The notes under the pieces are model-generated. The model saw nothing but the letters and a program-made list of their open reading frames with translations, did not search any database and had not been told where the DNA came from. The translations under genes were made by a program, and so were the position numbers. A DNA stretch of 64,000 nucleotides from Arenimonas sp. (lineage in GTDB: Bacteria > Pseudomonadota > Alphaproteobacteria > Rhizobiales > Rhizobiaceae), in contig JAIBEK010000042.1 of NCBI GenBank assembly GCA_019459145.1, positions 1 through 64,000 on the forward strand. Reading direction: 5' to 3'. Below are positions 10,555 to 20,720 of this stretch, one piece after another; within the stretch, counting starts at the first letter, position 1; each line of letters opens with the position of its first letter.

Positions 10555-11289
10555 ATGATCCTTTTTCCCGCCATCGACCTCAAGGACGGCCAGTGCGTGC
10601 GGCTCAAGCTGGGCGACATGGAGCAGGCCACCGTCTACAACACCGATCCCGGCGCCCAGGCGAAAGCCTTCGAGGACCAGGGATTCGAATGGCTGCATGT
10701 CGTCGATCTCAACGGCGCCTTTGCCGGTGAGAGCGTCAACGGCGCTGCCGTCGATGCCATCCTGAAGGCCACGCAAAACCCGGTACAGCTCGGCGGCGGC
10801 ATTCGCAGCCTCGAACATATCTCGAATTGGCTCGATCGCGGGCTTTCGCGCGTCATCCTGGGCACGGTCGCGGTGCGCGATCCGGCGCTGGTGATCGAAG
10901 CCTGCAAGCGCTTTCCCGGAAAGATCGCCGTCGGCATCGACGCCAAGGGCGGCAAGGTCGCGGTCGAAGGCTGGGCGGAGGCCTCGGAACTCGGCGTGAT
11001 CGAGCTTGCGAAGAAGTTCGAGGGGGCCGGCGTATCGGCGATCATCTATACCGACATCGACCGTGACGGCATCCTGACCGGCATCAACTGGGAATCGACG
11101 CTTTCGCTCGCCGATGCCGTCTCCATTCCGGTGATCGCCTCGGGCGGGCTCGCCTCGATGGACGACATCCGTCGGATGCTGGAACCCGATGCCGCCAAGC
11201 TCGAAGGCGCAATCACCGGCCGCGCACTCTATGACGGCCGCATCGACCCGGCCGAAGCCCTGGCGCTCATCCGCGCCACCCGCGCCTGA
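10555..11289 (+). CDS. hisA: ProFAR isomerase
   Basis: Phosphoribosylformimino-5-aminoimidazole carboxamide ribotide isomerase, a TIM barrel of 244 residues that isomerises ProFAR to PRFAR. The N-terminal catalytic Asp is in [14 protein letters not shown]. The phosphate-binding loops LGGGIRS and IASGGLAS are visible, as is the second acid in YTDIDRDG. Its neighbours are hisH 27 bases upstream and hisF 13 bases downstream. Confidence 0.97.
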   Translation: MILFPAIDLKDGQCVRLKLGDMEQATVYNTDPGAQAKAFEDQGFEWLHVVDLNGAFAGESVNGAAVDAILKATQNPVQLGGGIRSLEHISNWLDRGLSRVILGTVAVRDPALVIEACKRFPGKIAVGIDAKGGKVAVEGWAEASELGVIELAKKFEGAGVSAIIYTDIDRDGILTGINWESTLSLADAVSIPVIASGGLASMDDIRRMLEPDAAKLEGAITGRALYDGRIDPAEALALIRATRA

Positions 11290-11302
11290 ACGAGGATAGA
11301 CC

Positions 11303-12091
11303 ATGACGCTGAAAGCCCGTGTCATTCCCTGCCTGGACGTCAAGGACGGCCGTGTCGTCAAGGGCGTCAACTTCGTCGACCTGATCGACGCGGGCGACCC
11401 GGTCGAGGCAGCCAAGGCCTATGACGCCGCCGGCGCCGACGAACTCTGCTTCCTCGACATCACCGCTTCGTCCGACAATCGCGAAACGATCTTCGAGGTG
11501 GTCGCCCAGACGGCCGACCACTGTTTCATGCCGCTCACCGTCGGCGGCGGCGTGCGCACGATCGCCGACATCCGCAAGCTCCTGCTGTGCGGCGCCGACA
11601 AGGTGGCGATCAATTCGGCGGCGGTGAACAATCCGGACTTCATCGCCGAGGCGGCCGACAAGTTCGGTGACCAGTGCATCGTCGTATCGATCGACGCCAA
11701 GCAGAGGCGCAAGCAGGAAGCCGGCGGCGACAATGTCAGCGCCTGGGAGATCTACACCCATGGCGGCCGCACCCCGACCGGTATCGACGCCGTGGAATTT
11801 GCCATGAAGATGGTCGAACGCGGCGCCGGCGAACTGCTGGTCACCTCGATGGACCGGGACGGCACCAAGAGCGGATACGACATCGAGCTGACCCGCACCA
11901 TTGCCGATGCCGTGCGGGTTCCGGTGATCGCGTCCGGCGGCGTCGGCACGCTCGACGACCTCGTCGCCGGCATCAGGGACGGGCACGCGACGGCCGTGCT
12001 TGCCGCCTCGATCTTCCACTTCGGCACCTATTCGATCGCCGAGGCGAAGCAGTATATGGCTGAGCACGGAATAGCCATGCGGCTCGACTGA
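11303..12091 (+). CDS. hisF: Imidazole glycerol phosphate synthase, cyclase subunit
   Basis: TIM-barrel cyclase of 262 residues that pairs with HisH. It makes imidazole glycerol phosphate and AICAR from PRFAR and ammonia. The catalytic Asp residues are in [14 protein letters not shown] and [13 protein letters not shown], and phosphate is held by LTVGGGVRT and [17 protein letters not shown] precedes the ATG. Secure identification. Confidence 0.98.
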   Translation: MTLKARVIPCLDVKDGRVVKGVNFVDLIDAGDPVEAAKAYDAAGADELCFLDITASSDNRETIFEVVAQTADHCFMPLTVGGGVRTIADIRKLLLCGADKVAINSAAVNNPDFIAEAADKFGDQCIVVSIDAKQRRKQEAGGDNVSAWEIYTHGGRTPTGIDAVEFAMKMVERGAGELLVTSMDRDGTKSGYDIELTRTIADAVRVPVIASGGVGTLDDLVAGIRDGHATAVLAASIFHFGTYSIAEAKQYMAEHGIAMRLD

Positions 12092-12113
12092 GCGCACGCG
12101 AAAGGGATCTGAA

Positions 12114-12437
12114 ATGCAAGACTTCTCCCTCACCGACCTGGAACAGATCGTCGCCACCCGCGCCCAGGCCCGGCCGGACGAATCCTGGACGGCCAAGCTC
12201 GTTGCCGGCGGCCAGTCGAAAGCCGCCAAGAAGCTTGGCGAAGAGGCGGTCGAAACGGTGATCGCGGCGATCAAGGACGATCGCGAAAACCTCGTCTACG
12301 AGAGTGCCGACCTCCTCTATCACCTGATGGTCGTATTGAAAATCGCCGACATCCCGCTTAAAGCCGTGCTCGACGAGCTTCAACGGCGCACGGCCCAGAC
12401 GGGCTTGAGCGAGAAGGCCAGCCGGCAGGATCCATGA
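12114..12437 (+). CDS. hisE: Phosphoribosyl-ATP pyrophosphatase
   Basis: 107 residues. Performs the second step of histidine synthesis (PR-ATP to PR-AMP). The MazG-like helical domain shows the metal-binding block [13 protein letters not shown] and [11 protein letters not shown]. It is a stand-alone HisE; the cyclohydrolase HisI is not in this window. Its stop overlaps the coaA start in an ATGA arrangement, so the two are probably translationally coupled. Confidence 0.96.
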   Translation: MQDFSLTDLEQIVATRAQARPDESWTAKLVAGGQSKAAKKLGEEAVETVIAAIKDDRENLVYESADLLYHLMVVLKIADIPLKAVLDELQRRTAQTGLSEKASRQDP

Positions 12438-13429
12438 CCATAGCGACGCGGGACGCCGAGACGCCAGAGATGCTCGACCACTTCCAGGAGAATGGCTATT
12501 CGCCCTATCTGTTCTTCACCTCGGAAGAGTGGTCCCATTTCCGCGCCGACACCCCGCTGACGCTTTCCGCCGACGAGCTGAAACGCCTGCGTTCGATCGA
12601 CGACCCGATCGACCTCGACGAGGTCCGGCGCATCTACCTGTCCTTGTCGCGGCTGCTTTCCGCCCATGTGGAATCCTCGCAGCTGCTATTCCAGCAGCGC
12701 AGCCGTTTCTTGAGCACGGCGGGCGTTTCCAAGACGCCCTTCGTCATCGGCATCGCCGGTTCGGTCGCCGTCGGCAAATCGACCACGGCGCGTATCCTCA
12801 AGGAACTCCTGGCGCGTTGGCCATCGAGCCCGAAGGTCGATCTGGTGACGACCGACGGCTTTCTCTATCCGAACGCCCATCTGGTTCGCCACAATATCCT
12901 GAACCGCAAGGGTTTTCCGGAAAGCTACGACATCGGCGCACTGCTGCGTTTCCTGTCGGCGATCAAGGCGGGCCTGCCCAACGTCAAGGCCCCAGGCTAT
13001 TCGCACCTGACCTATGACGTGCTGCCGAACGAATACAAGGTCATAGACCGGCCCGACATCCTGATCTTCGAAGGCATCAACGTGCTCCAGTCGCGCGATC
13101 TGCCCGCAGACGGCAAGATCGTGCCGATCGTTTCCGACTTCTTCGACTTCTCGATCTATATCGACGCGGAGGAGAAGCTGATCCACCGCTGGTATGTCGA
13201 CCGCTTCATGAAGCTCAGGCAAACCGCCTTCCGCGATCCCAACTCCTATTTCAATCGCTATGCGACGATCAGCGACGAGGAAGCGCTGAAAATCGCCGAG
13301 GATCTGTGGGCCAATATCAACCTGAAGAACCTGCGCGAAAACATCCTGCCGACCCGACCGCGCGCCGACCTCATTTTGCGCAAGGGCGACAATCACTTCA
13401 TCGAGCAGGTAGCGCTTAGAAAATTGTAG
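12434..13429 (+). CDS. coaA: Type I pantothenate kinase
   Basis: 331 residues. Phosphorylates pantothenate, the committed step of coenzyme A synthesis. The P-loop is [17 protein letters not shown], and the prokaryotic panK blocks [22 protein letters not shown] and YVDRFMKLR follow. It is the last gene of the his cluster, overlapping hisE by four bases, an arrangement common in Rhizobiaceae. It converges on alkB across a 46-base gap with only a small hairpin (GGCGATAGATCGCC). Confidence 0.97.
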   Translation: MTIATRDAETPEMLDHFQENGYSPYLFFTSEEWSHFRADTPLTLSADELKRLRSIDDPIDLDEVRRIYLSLSRLLSAHVESSQLLFQQRSRFLSTAGVSKTPFVIGIAGSVAVGKSTTARILKELLARWPSSPKVDLVTTDGFLYPNAHLVRHNILNRKGFPESYDIGALLRFLSAIKAGLPNVKAPGYSHLTYDVLPNEYKVIDRPDILIFEGINVLQSRDLPADGKIVPIVSDFFDFSIYIDAEEKLIHRWYVDRFMKLRQTAFRDPNSYFNRYATISDEEALKIAEDLWANINLKNLRENILPTRPRADLILRKGDNHFIEQVALRKL

Positions 13430-13475
13430 GCGATAGATCGCCGACTATGGATTTGCTTGCCGCTTTGGCCAGCGC

Positions 13476-14102
13476 TTAGGGATTGACCCGTCGGAGCGTC
13501 AGATTGATCCGGCCGCCATTCTTCAGAAGTGTCGACGTCGCTGGATAGATGCGGTCGACCCCATGGTAGCAGAGCCGCCCGGTTCCGCCGATCACGAAGA
13601 TATCGCCACTCTTGAGCTTCAGCGACATGGTCGGGTCCTTGCGATCGGTGCCGCCGACTCTGAAGAGGCAGGTGTTGCCCAGCGAGACCGACAAGACCGG
13701 CGCCTCGAGATCTTTCTCGTCCCTGTCCTGGTGAAGACCCATCCGCGCGCTGTCGTCATAGAAATTGACAAGACAGGCCTCCGGCGGCTTGTCTGAGCCG
13801 GAAACCTTATCCCAAATGTCGAGAAGCATTGCAGGAATGGTCGGCCATGGTTTGCCCGTGACCGGGTGGTTCGGCTGGTAGCGGTAACCGCGATCCTTGT
13901 CGGTCACCCAGCCGAGCGGGCCGCAATTGGTCATACGGACCGACATTTCCTTGCCGGTCCGGGGCATGGCAGGCACAAAGAGCGGCGCCTCGGAGACGAT
14001 CTCGCGGATGGACGCGACCAGTTGCTCCTGGGCGGCGCGACCGAGAAAATCCGGGTGGTAGCTCAGCCCTTCCGGCAGACTGCGCTTCGCTTTCTCAGAC
14101 AT
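13476..14102 (-). CDS. alkB: AlkB-type 2-oxoglutarate/Fe(II)-dependent dioxygenase
   Basis: 208 residues. It resembles AlkB, which oxidatively removes 1-methyladenine and 3-methylcytosine from nucleic acids. The iron ligands are seen as MGLHQDRDE (HxD) and CYHGVDR (distal His), with 2-oxoglutarate-binding arginines in GGRINLTLRRV. NFYDDSARMG is the family NxY loop. It is the last gene of a minus-strand group (arfB, LysM gene, alkB). No adaptive-response ada gene is adjacent. Confidence 0.9.
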   Translation of the reverse strand: MSEKAKRSLPEGLSYHPDFLGRAAQEQLVASIREIVSEAPLFVPAMPRTGKEMSVRMTNCGPLGWVTDKDRGYRYQPNHPVTGKPWPTIPAMLLDIWDKVSGSDKPPEACLVNFYDDSARMGLHQDRDEKDLEAPVLSVSLGNTCLFRVGGTDRKDPTMSLKLKSGDIFVIGGTGRLCYHGVDRIYPATSTLLKNGGRINLTLRRVNP

Positions 14103-14143
14103 GGACGAACGGCGGCCCTTCGACCGCCGCCTTCAAATGAATA

Positions 14144-14617
14144 TTATTCGGCCAATTCGGGGATACGCAAAACCTGACCCGGATAGATCTTGTCGGGATC
14201 AGTCAGCATGGGCTTGTTCGCCTCGAAGATGACCGTGTGCTTGGCGCCCTTGCCCTTGCCGTACTGGGCTTCGGCGATCTTCCACAGATTGTCGCCCTTC
14301 TTCACGGTGTAGAAGACCGGGGCCTTGGCCGCGACCGGTGTCGCTGCCTCGGCATCGGCGATCTTCAACTCGTCGGCCTCGACCCTGGAAATGCCGAGCG
14401 TGTTGCCGACGGCGATGACCGCCTTCTCGAAGGCCGATTGGTCCTTGACGGTTCCCTTCAGGACGACCTTGTCCTCGACGACCGCAACGTCCACCTTGTC
14501 GGTTCCCAGATTGTGGGAGGCGAGTTCCTTCTTCACAGCCTCGACATCCGGGGCTTCGTCCTCGTCACCGATGCCAAGCTTCTTGCCTGCATTCTTGATA
14601 AAATCGAAAAAACCCAT
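14144..14617 (-). CDS. BON and LysM domain protein (Kbp/YgaU-like)
   Basis: 157 residues from the ATG at 14615-14617, preceded by GGAGGGAA. The N-terminus is MGFFDFIKNAGKKLG. A BON domain follows (about residues 25-85, VEDKVVLKGTVKDQSAFEKAV), then a LysM domain at the C-terminus (FYTVKKGDNLWKIAEAQYGKG...YPGQVLRIPE). This is the architecture of E. coli Kbp, a cytoplasmic potassium-binding protein. No signal peptide is present, consistent with a cytoplasmic location despite the LysM domain. The ORF-track start at 14638 is less likely. Confidence 0.88.
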   Translation of the reverse strand: MGFFDFIKNAGKKLGIGDEDEAPDVEAVKKELASHNLGTDKVDVAVVEDKVVLKGTVKDQSAFEKAVIAVGNTLGISRVEADELKIADAEAATPVAAKAPVFYTVKKGDNLWKIAEAQYGKGKGAKHTVIFEANKPMLTDPDKIYPGQVLRIPELAE

Positions 14618-14699
14618 GATCTTCCCTCCGGTCGACATTGCTCGCTACGAGAAACGGTCATTGAGAGACTAGGTTCCATTCGTGGAATGGCAAGCTAAT

Positions 14700-15134
14700 T
14701 TAGTCCCCGCTCGGCCTGCCGCGCATTTTCTTGACCTCGGAGCGGCCCGACTTTTCCTTCAGCCGGCGCTCGACCGAACCCTTGGTCGGCTTGGTTTTCC
14801 GGCGCGGCGGCGGGGGCGGTGCGGCGGCGGCGAGGATCAGTTCCTTCAAGCGCTCGCGGGCGTCTTCCCGGTTGCGCTCCTGGCTGCGGAAGCGGTTCGC
14901 CTCGATCATCAGCACGCCCTCCTTCGAGGCGCGCCGACCGGCAAGCTTGATCGCGTTCTCTTTCACGCGCTCCGAGAGGGCGGGCGATCCGGAAATGTTG
15001 AAGAACAACTGAACCGCGGTCGAGACCTTGTTGACGTTCTGCCCGCCCGGCCCGCCGGCCAGCACGAATTGCTCGGTCAGTTCCCAGCCGGCAAGGGTAA
15101 TGCGGTTGTTGATGAAAAGCGCTTCGCTGGCCAT
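14700..15134 (-). CDS. arfB: Peptidyl-tRNA hydrolase ArfB, ribosome rescue factor
   Basis: 144 residues. It has the release-factor-like catalytic GGQ in AGGPGGQNVNKVSTAV and a basic C-terminal tail (RRKTKPTKGSVERRLKEKSG...KKMRGR) that would enter the empty mRNA channel. It hydrolyses peptidyl-tRNA on stalled ribosomes. A proline run (APPPPPRRK) links the two parts. It heads the minus-strand group with the LysM gene and alkB. Confidence 0.93.
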   Translation of the reverse strand: MASEALFINNRITLAGWELTEQFVLAGGPGGQNVNKVSTAVQLFFNISGSPALSERVKENAIKLAGRRASKEGVLMIEANRFRSQERNREDARERLKELILAAAAPPPPPRRKTKPTKGSVERRLKEKSGRSEVKKMRGRPSGD

Positions 15135-15184
15135 GGTCGGTCTCCGCCTGCTCTATTTCACATTCGAGCGCCGCAGAAAACAGG

Positions 15185-15212
15185 AAAACCCGGCGGGTGG
15201 TTCCGCCGGGTT
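15185..15212 (-). terminator. Rho-independent terminator of pckA
   Basis: On the minus strand AACCCGGCGG and CCGCCGGGTT form a 10-bp stem with a 6-base loop, followed by TTTT. It starts about 20 bases after the pckA stop. Confidence 0.8.
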
Positions 15213-15234
15213 CAAGAAAGCCTTGGCTGCCGTC

Positions 15235-16845
15235 TTATTCGGCCGCGATGTTGACGCTCGGAGCAGCGGCGCGGACCGTGTGGTCGACGTGATCCTCGAA
15301 CTTGGCGAAGTTGGTGATGAACATCGCCACCAGCTTCTTCGCCTGCGCGTCATATGCCTCGCCGTCCGACCAGGTCGAACGCGGATCGAGGATCTTGGCA
15401 TCTACGCCTTCGACAGCGACCGGGACGGCAAAGCCGAAGCTCGGATCGATGCGCGTCTCGGCCTTCTTCAACTCGCCGCTCAGTGCTCCGGCGAGCAGGG
15501 CGCGGGTCGCCTTGATCGGCATGCGATGGCCGATACCGTACGCCCCACCGGTCCAGCCGGTATTGACCAGCCAGCAGTCGACATTGTGCTCGGCGATCAG
15601 GTCGCGCAGCAGATTGCCGTATTCTGCCGGATGACGCGGCATGAAGGGGGCGCCGAAGCAGGTCGAGAATGTGGCTTCCGGCTCGGTCACGCCCTTCTCC
15701 GTGCCGGCCACCTTGGCGGTGTAGCCGGACAGGAAGTGGTACATGGCCTGTTCCGGGGTCAGCCGGGCGATCGGCGGCAGCACGCCGAAGGCATCGGCCG
15801 TCAACATGATGATCGTCTTCGGATGGCCGGCGCGGCCGGTGTCCGATGCATTCGGGATGAAGTGCAGCGGATAGGCGCAGCGGGTGTTTTCGGTGCGCGA
15901 GGCGTCGTTGAAGTCGGGAATGCCGGCTTCATCGAGCACGACGTTTTCGAGCACGGTGCCGAAGCGCTTGGTGGTCGCGTAGATTTCCGGCTCGGCTTCG
16001 GCCGACAGGCGGATGGTCTTCGCATAGCAGCCACCTTCGAAGTTGAAGATGCCGTGCTCGCCCCAGCCGTGCTCGTCGTCGCCGATCAGCGTGCGGCTCG
16101 GATCGGCCGAAAGCGTGGTCTTGCCGGTGCCCGACAGGCCGAAGAAGACGGCGGCATCGCCGGCCGGGCCGACATTGGCCGAGCAGTGCATCGGCATGAC
16201 GCCCTTGGGCGGCAGCATGTAGTTCAGCGCGGTGAAGACCGACTTCTTCATTTCGCCGGCATAGGAGGTGCCGCCGATCAGCACGATGCCGTTGGTGAAG
16301 TCGCAGGCGATGACCGTTTCCGTGCGGCAGCCGTGACGGGCCGGATCGGCGCGGAAGGTCGGCAGGTTGATGATCGTCAGCTTGGGCTGGAAGTCGTGGA
16401 GCGCCGAACGCTCGGGGCGGATCAGCAGGTTGCGGATGAACAGCGAATGCCAGGCGAGCTCGGTCACGACGCGGGTCGGCAGCTCGTTTTCCTTGTCGGC
16501 GCCACCGACGAGGTCCTGGACGAACAGATCCCGGCCGGCCGCATGGGCCAGCATGTCCTTGTGCAGGATGCCGAAGTGCTCGGGCGACATGGGCTTGTTG
16601 TTATCCCACCAGATTTCGCCATCGGTGTGGAGGTCGCGGACGACGAACTTGTCCTTGGCCGAACGGCCGGTGTGCTGTCCGGTCACGGCGCAGAGCGCGC
16701 CGTCGGCGGTCAGCACCGCTTCGTTGCGGCGAATCGCCTCTTCATAAAGATCGCGCTCACGGAAGTTGTAGTAGACGCGGGCCGCATCTCCCAAACCGAT
16801 CGCCGCCACCCCAACGAGGGGATTATTTACACCAAGCTCCTCCAT
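15235..16845 (-). CDS. pckA: Phosphoenolpyruvate carboxykinase (ATP)
   Basis: 536 residues. Converts oxaloacetate and ATP to PEP, the first step of gluconeogenesis on C4-dicarboxylates, important in rhizobia. The kinase-1a loop [13 protein letters not shown], the kinase-2 / metal site IGDDEHGWG and the substrate-binding [11 protein letters not shown] are present. The 317-base upstream region is shared with divergent chvI and contains an AT-rich inverted repeat. A strong terminator follows the gene. Confidence 0.98.
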   Translation of the reverse strand: MEELGVNNPLVGVAAIGLGDAARVYYNFRERDLYEEAIRRNEAVLTADGALCAVTGQHTGRSAKDKFVVRDLHTDGEIWWDNNKPMSPEHFGILHKDMLAHAAGRDLFVQDLVGGADKENELPTRVVTELAWHSLFIRNLLIRPERSALHDFQPKLTIINLPTFRADPARHGCRTETVIACDFTNGIVLIGGTSYAGEMKKSVFTALNYMLPPKGVMPMHCSANVGPAGDAAVFFGLSGTGKTTLSADPSRTLIGDDEHGWGEHGIFNFEGGCYAKTIRLSAEAEPEIYATTKRFGTVLENVVLDEAGIPDFNDASRTENTRCAYPLHFIPNASDTGRAGHPKTIIMLTADAFGVLPPIARLTPEQAMYHFLSGYTAKVAGTEKGVTEPEATFSTCFGAPFMPRHPAEYGNLLRDLIAEHNVDCWLVNTGWTGGAYGIGHRMPIKATRALLAGALSGELKKAETRIDPSFGFAVPVAVEGVDAKILDPRSTWSDGEAYDAQAKKLVAMFITNFAKFEDHVDHTVRAAAPSVNIAAE

Positions 16846-16960
16846 GAGCGCGCATCCTTTATAATAGCAAAGTGACGTTGAATTTCCGGGAACCTAGTGT
16901 TCGAGTTTTCAAAACGCAATATGCAAGCTGGAAAACAATCAATAATTTCAAATATTTAAT

Positions 16961-16992
16961 CGATTTAAATGGAAATATGCATTTTTAAATCG
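16961..16992. promoter_or_regulatory. AT-rich inverted repeat between pckA and chvI
   Basis: CGATTTAAA (16961-16969) and TTTAAATCG (16984-16992) are 9-bp inverted arms with a 14-base spacer. They lie in the only markedly AT-rich stretch of the 317-base divergent region (16846-17183). The rest of that region shows AAAGGATG ahead of pckA and no recognisable RNA gene. The repeat may be an operator for pckA, chvI or both; the regulator is unknown. Confidence 0.35.
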
Positions 16993-17183
16993 GTTTGCAC
17001 GGGATGCTTTCGGTTGTCATCGAGGGCGTTATGCACCTCATTTCACTGCTAGCTGCGGAGCGCCCCTTTATCTTTGCCACAATTTGTTCCACCTTTATCC
17101 TCAATAAGCGCATCCTAACGTCGCCAAACCCTGGGCTGGGACATTACCAGGAGCCGCGCTTCATGATGACGGAGACCAATACC

Positions 17184-17906
17184 ATGCAGACGATCGCGCT
17201 CGTTGACGACGACCGCAATATTCTCACTTCCGTATCGATCGCGCTTGAAGCCGAAGGATACAAGGTCGAGACCTATACCGACGGTGCCTCGGCGCTCGAC
17301 GGCCTGCTCGCGCGTCCACCCCAACTCGCCATCTTCGACATCAAGATGCCGCGCATGGACGGCATGGAGCTGTTGCGCCGGCTTCGACAGAAATCCGACA
17401 TCCCCGTGATCTTCCTGACCTCCAAGGACGAAGAGATCGATGAGTTGTTCGGCCTGAAGATGGGCGCCGACGACTTCATCACCAAGCCGTTTTCGCAGCG
17501 GCTGCTGGTCGAGCGGGTGAAGGCGATCCTGCGCCGCGCGGCGAGCCGGGAGAACCTGGCGGCGGGCGGCACGGCCAAGACCAGCGCCGAGCAGCAGGCC
17601 CGCACGCTGGAGCGCGGCCAACTGGCCATGGACCAGGAACGCCATACCTGCACCTGGAAGGGCGATCCGGTCACGCTCACCGTCACCGAGTTCCTCATCC
17701 TGCAGTCTCTGGCGCAGCGTCCGGGCGTGGTGAAAAGCCGCGACGCGCTGATGGATGCGGCCTATGACGAGCAGGTCTATGTCGACGACCGCACGATCGA
17801 CAGCCACATCAAGCGCCTGCGCAAGAAGTTCAAGATGGTCGACACCGACTTCGACATGATTGAAACGCTCTACGGAGTGGGTTACCGCTTCCGCGAAGCA
17901 GCGTAA
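17184..17906 (+). CDS. chvI: Response regulator ChvI
   Basis: OmpR/PhoB-type regulator of 240 residues. An N-terminal receiver ([11 protein letters not shown], phospho-acceptor Asp in [13 protein letters not shown], conserved Lys in FITKPFS) is followed by a winged-helix DNA-binding domain ([26 protein letters not shown]...[16 protein letters not shown]). Starting at [10 protein letters not shown] puts the phosphorylated Asp at residue 52, as in characterised ChvI proteins, so I chose this ATG (GGAG 9 bases upstream). In-frame ATGs at 17163 and 17166 also have AGGAG and cannot be excluded. With ChvG it governs acid response, exopolysaccharide and envelope genes needed for host interaction in rhizobia and Agrobacterium. 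Confidence 0.96.
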   Translation: MQTIALVDDDRNILTSVSIALEAEGYKVETYTDGASALDGLLARPPQLAIFDIKMPRMDGMELLRRLRQKSDIPVIFLTSKDEEIDELFGLKMGADDFITKPFSQRLLVERVKAILRRAASRENLAAGGTAKTSAEQQARTLERGQLAMDQERHTCTWKGDPVTLTVTEFLILQSLAQRPGVVKSRDALMDAAYDEQVYVDDRTIDSHIKRLRKKFKMVDTDFDMIETLYGVGYRFREAA

Positions 17907-17952
17907 GCGCCGTAGCCGTCTGACACGGGGCCGGCCGGGCAAAGGGTAGAGA

Positions 17953-19734
17953 TTGGTCAAGCACGTTTCCGAAGGGTCGATCGACGAACTGGACAGCCTG
18001 ACCGAACAGCGCCGTTTTCCGGTTCATCCCTTCACGCTCGTGCGTCGTATCTTCGGGCATGCGCTGTTTTCCAGCCTGACCCGGCGCATCGTCTTCTTCA
18101 ACCTCGCCGCGCTGATCGTGCTGGTCGGGGGCATCATGTATCTCAACCAGTTCCGCGAGGGACTGATCGACGCACGCGTCGAAAGCCTGCTGACCCAAGG
18201 CGAGATCATTGCCGGGGCGATCTCCGCATCCGCGTCGGTCGACACCAATTCGATCACCATCGACCCCCAGAAGCTTCTCGAACTGCAGGCTGGCCAGAGC
18301 ATCACGCCGGTGCCGAACGATGAGGATCTCGAATTCCCGATCAATCCGGAGCGGGTCGCGCCGGTCCTGCGTCGGCTGATCTCGCCGACGCGCACGCGTG
18401 CCCGCCTGTTCGATGCCGACGCCAACCTGCTGCTCGATTCACGCCACCTCTATTCGCGGGGCCAGGTCCTAAGGTTCGACCTTCCGCCCGTCGAGAACGA
18501 GACATCGAGCTTCACCGACTGGATCGCCCGGATCTTCAACATGGCTTTGCAGCCGTCGAACCTGCCGGTCTACAAGGAGGCGCCGGGCGGCGACGGATCG
18601 ATCTATCCGGAAGTGATGAATGCGCTGACCGGCGTGCGCGGCGCCGTCGTGCGGGTGACCGACCAGAGCGAACTGATCGTCTCCGTCGCTGTTCCAGTGC
18701 AGCGTTTCCGCGCCGTGCTCGGCGTCCTGCTTCTCTCCACCCAGGCCGGAGACATCGACAAGATCGTTCATGCCGAACGGCTGGCCATTCTGCGCGTCTT
18801 CGGCGTTGCGACCCTGGTCAACATCGTCGTTTCCCTGCTTCTGTCGTCCACTATCGCCAATCCGCTGCGGCGGCTGGCGGCAGCCGCCATCCGGGTCCGC
18901 CGCGGCGCCAAGGAGCGTGAGGAAATTCCGGACTTTTCCGCGCGCCAGGACGAGATCGGCAATCTGTCGGTGGCCTTGCGCGAAATGACCAATGCCCTCT
19001 ACGACCGCATCGACGCGATCGAAAGCTTCGCCGCCGATGTCAGCCACGAATTGAAGAACCCGCTGACCTCGTTGCGCAGCGCAGTCGAGACCTTGCCGCT
19101 GGCCAAGAACGATCACTCGCGGCAGCGGCTGATGGACGTGATCCAGCACGACGTACGCCGGCTCGACCGGTTGATCAGCGACATTTCCGACGCCTCGCGC
19201 CTGGATGCGGAACTGGCACGCAGCGACGCCCATCCGGTCGACCTGGAAGTGCTGCTGTCCAGCCTGGTCGATGTCTCACGACAGATCCGTAGCACCAAGA
19301 AGCCGGTCGAACTCGACTATATCATCGACCAGAAACCGGGGGCGAAGGCGCGCTTCATCGTTCCCGGTCACGATCTGCGGCTCGGGCAGATCATCACCAA
19401 TCTGATCGAGAACGCCCGCTCCTTCGTGCCCGAGGTCGGAGGCAAGATCACCGTCAAGCTGTCGCGGACGCGCGGACGCTGCCTGATCCTGATCGAGGAC
19501 AATGGACCTGGCATCCAGGCCGAAGACATCGACCGGATCTTCGAGCGTTTCTATACCGACCGCCCCGAGGGCGAGAGCTTCGGCCAGAATTCCGGGCTCG
19601 GCCTGTCCATCAGCCGGCAGATCGCCGAGGCGCATGGCGGCACATTGAAGGCCGAGAATATCATCGAGCCGGGAAGCGGCCGCATTCTCGGCGCACGCTT
19701 CATTCTTTCGCTGCCGGTCGAGGCGGCGGCGTGA
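17953..19734 (+). CDS. chvG: Sensor histidine kinase ChvG (ExoS)
   Basis: 593-residue inner-membrane kinase partnered with ChvI. Two membrane segments (IVFFNLAALIVLVGGIMYL, about 46-64, and FGVATLVNIVVSLLLSSTIA, about 280-300) bracket a periplasmic sensor region. HAMP, a dimerisation domain with FAADVSHELKNPLTSL (His365) and an ATPase domain (NLIENA, EDNGPGI, NSGLGLSISRQI) follow. In related rhizobia the periplasmic protein ExoR inhibits this domain; exoR is not in this window. The start is TTG at 17953 with AAAGGG upstream. Its stop overlaps the hprK start (GTGA). Confidence 0.96.
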   Translation: MVKHVSEGSIDELDSLTEQRRFPVHPFTLVRRIFGHALFSSLTRRIVFFNLAALIVLVGGIMYLNQFREGLIDARVESLLTQGEIIAGAISASASVDTNSITIDPQKLLELQAGQSITPVPNDEDLEFPINPERVAPVLRRLISPTRTRARLFDADANLLLDSRHLYSRGQVLRFDLPPVENETSSFTDWIARIFNMALQPSNLPVYKEAPGGDGSIYPEVMNALTGVRGAVVRVTDQSELIVSVAVPVQRFRAVLGVLLLSTQAGDIDKIVHAERLAILRVFGVATLVNIVVSLLLSSTIANPLRRLAAAAIRVRRGAKEREEIPDFSARQDEIGNLSVALREMTNALYDRIDAIESFAADVSHELKNPLTSLRSAVETLPLAKNDHSRQRLMDVIQHDVRRLDRLISDISDASRLDAELARSDAHPVDLEVLLSSLVDVSRQIRSTKKPVELDYIIDQKPGAKARFIVPGHDLRLGQIITNLIENARSFVPEVGGKITVKLSRTRGRCLILIEDNGPGIQAEDIDRIFERFYTDRPEGESFGQNSGLGLSISRQIAEAHGGTLKAENIIEPGSGRILGARFILSLPVEAAA

Positions 19735-20174
19735 GGCCGCTGAGCGCCAATATCCATGCAACGGCGATCGTCGTCGGCACGACCGGGCTCGTCTTTCTCG
19801 GCCCGTCCGGATCGGGCAAATCGCAGCTCGCCTTCGATTGCCTCGCCGAGGCCCGTCTGCATGGACAGTTTTCGGCGCTGGTGGCCGATGATCAGGTGTT
19901 CGTTTCCCGCTTCGGCGTGCATGTCATTGCGTCACGACCGGACACGATCCGCGACATGATCGAACTGCGCCACGGCGGCATAGCCCGGGTCGCCAGCATT
20001 CCCCGGGCCGTGCTTCACTATGCCGTCCTGCCGATCGAGCGGCATGGTGCGGAACGATTGCCCCCCAGGAAGCCAGGGGTGACGCTGTGCGGCGACATAT
20101 GCCTGCCGGCGCTTCATCTTCCGACAGACGTCCGCTTGCCTTTTTCCTTCATAGATGCCTTGATCTCTTCCTGA
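19731..20174 (+). CDS. hprK: HPr kinase/phosphorylase, short alphaproteobacterial form
   Basis: 147 residues starting from GTG, overlapping the chvG stop by four bases. Only the catalytic C-terminal domain is present. The P-loop is LGPSGSGKSQLAFD and the LVADDQVFV acidic motif follows. The N-terminal domain of Firmicutes HprK (about 130 residues) is absent, as is usual in Alphaproteobacteria. It phosphorylates HPr at a serine (Ser53 here). Placement between chvG and manX/ptsH suggests a link between envelope sensing and the regulatory PTS. Confidence 0.92.
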   Translation: MRPLSANIHATAIVVGTTGLVFLGPSGSGKSQLAFDCLAEARLHGQFSALVADDQVFVSRFGVHVIASRPDTIRDMIELRHGGIARVASIPRAVLHYAVLPIERHGAERLPPRKPGVTLCGDICLPALHLPTDVRLPFSFIDALISS

Positions 20175-20318
20175 ATGACGCTCAACCCGGCAAGGGTGGA
20201 CGCAGTTTGCGCTTGAACTTCGGATTTTCATCGCCAAGATGGCGGCCCACCGATGGACGAAGTACCTGCGTTGCGTTATCTCCGCCATCTGTCTGCGCAG
20301 GCAAGGGGTAATAGAAGA

Positions 20319-20720
20319 ATGATCGGACTGGTGCTTGTCACCCATGGCAAGCTGGCTGAGGAGTTTCAGCATGCTGTAGAGCATGTCGTCGGCCCACAAA
20401 AATTCATCGAAACCGTTTGCATCGGTCCGGATGACGACATGGACCAACGGCGCCAGGACATTCTGGATGCAGTGATGCGTTCCGATGACGGCCATGGCGT
20501 GATCATTCTCACCGACATGTTCGGCGGCACCCCGTCCAACCTCGCTATCTCCGTGATGAACACTGGCCGGATCGAAGTGATCGCCGGCGTCAACCTGCCG
20601 ATGCTGATCAAGCTGGCGGGCGTGCGCGGCGAAAACGATATGGAGAAGGCGCTGGTGGATGCTTCCGAAGCCGGTCGCAAATACATCAATGTCGCCAGCC
20701 GCGTCCTCAGCGGCAAGTGA
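20319..20720 (+). CDS. manX: PTS EIIA of the mannose family (regulatory ManX/EIIA-Man)
   Basis: 133 residues from the ATG at 20319. The phosphorylatable His9 is in MIGLVLVTHGKLAEEF, and DMFGGTPSNLA is the family motif. There are no EIIB/C/D transport domains nearby, so this belongs to an incomplete PTS that signals phosphorylation state rather than moving sugar. The ORF-track start 66 bases upstream gives a non-conserved extension. Its stop overlaps the ptsH GTG. The 144-base gap from hprK holds no other gene that I can support. Confidence 0.92.
   Translation: MIGLVLVTHGKLAEEFQHAVEHVVGPQKFIETVCIGPDDDMDQRRQDILDAVMRSDDGHGVIILTDMFGGTPSNLAISVMNTGRIEVIAGVNLPMLIKLAGVRGENDMEKALVDASEAGRKYINVASRVLSGK

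Noticed and set aside
8974-11415. 813-residue minus-strand ORF antisense to hisB, hisH and hisA
   Set aside because: It is a frame shadow of the high-GC his genes. It has no recognisable domain or sensible start, and the plus-strand genes are certain.
15028-16875. 615-residue plus-strand ORF across pckA
   Set aside because: It is a shadow of pckA on the opposite strand, with a low-complexity Arg/Gly-rich translation and no domain.
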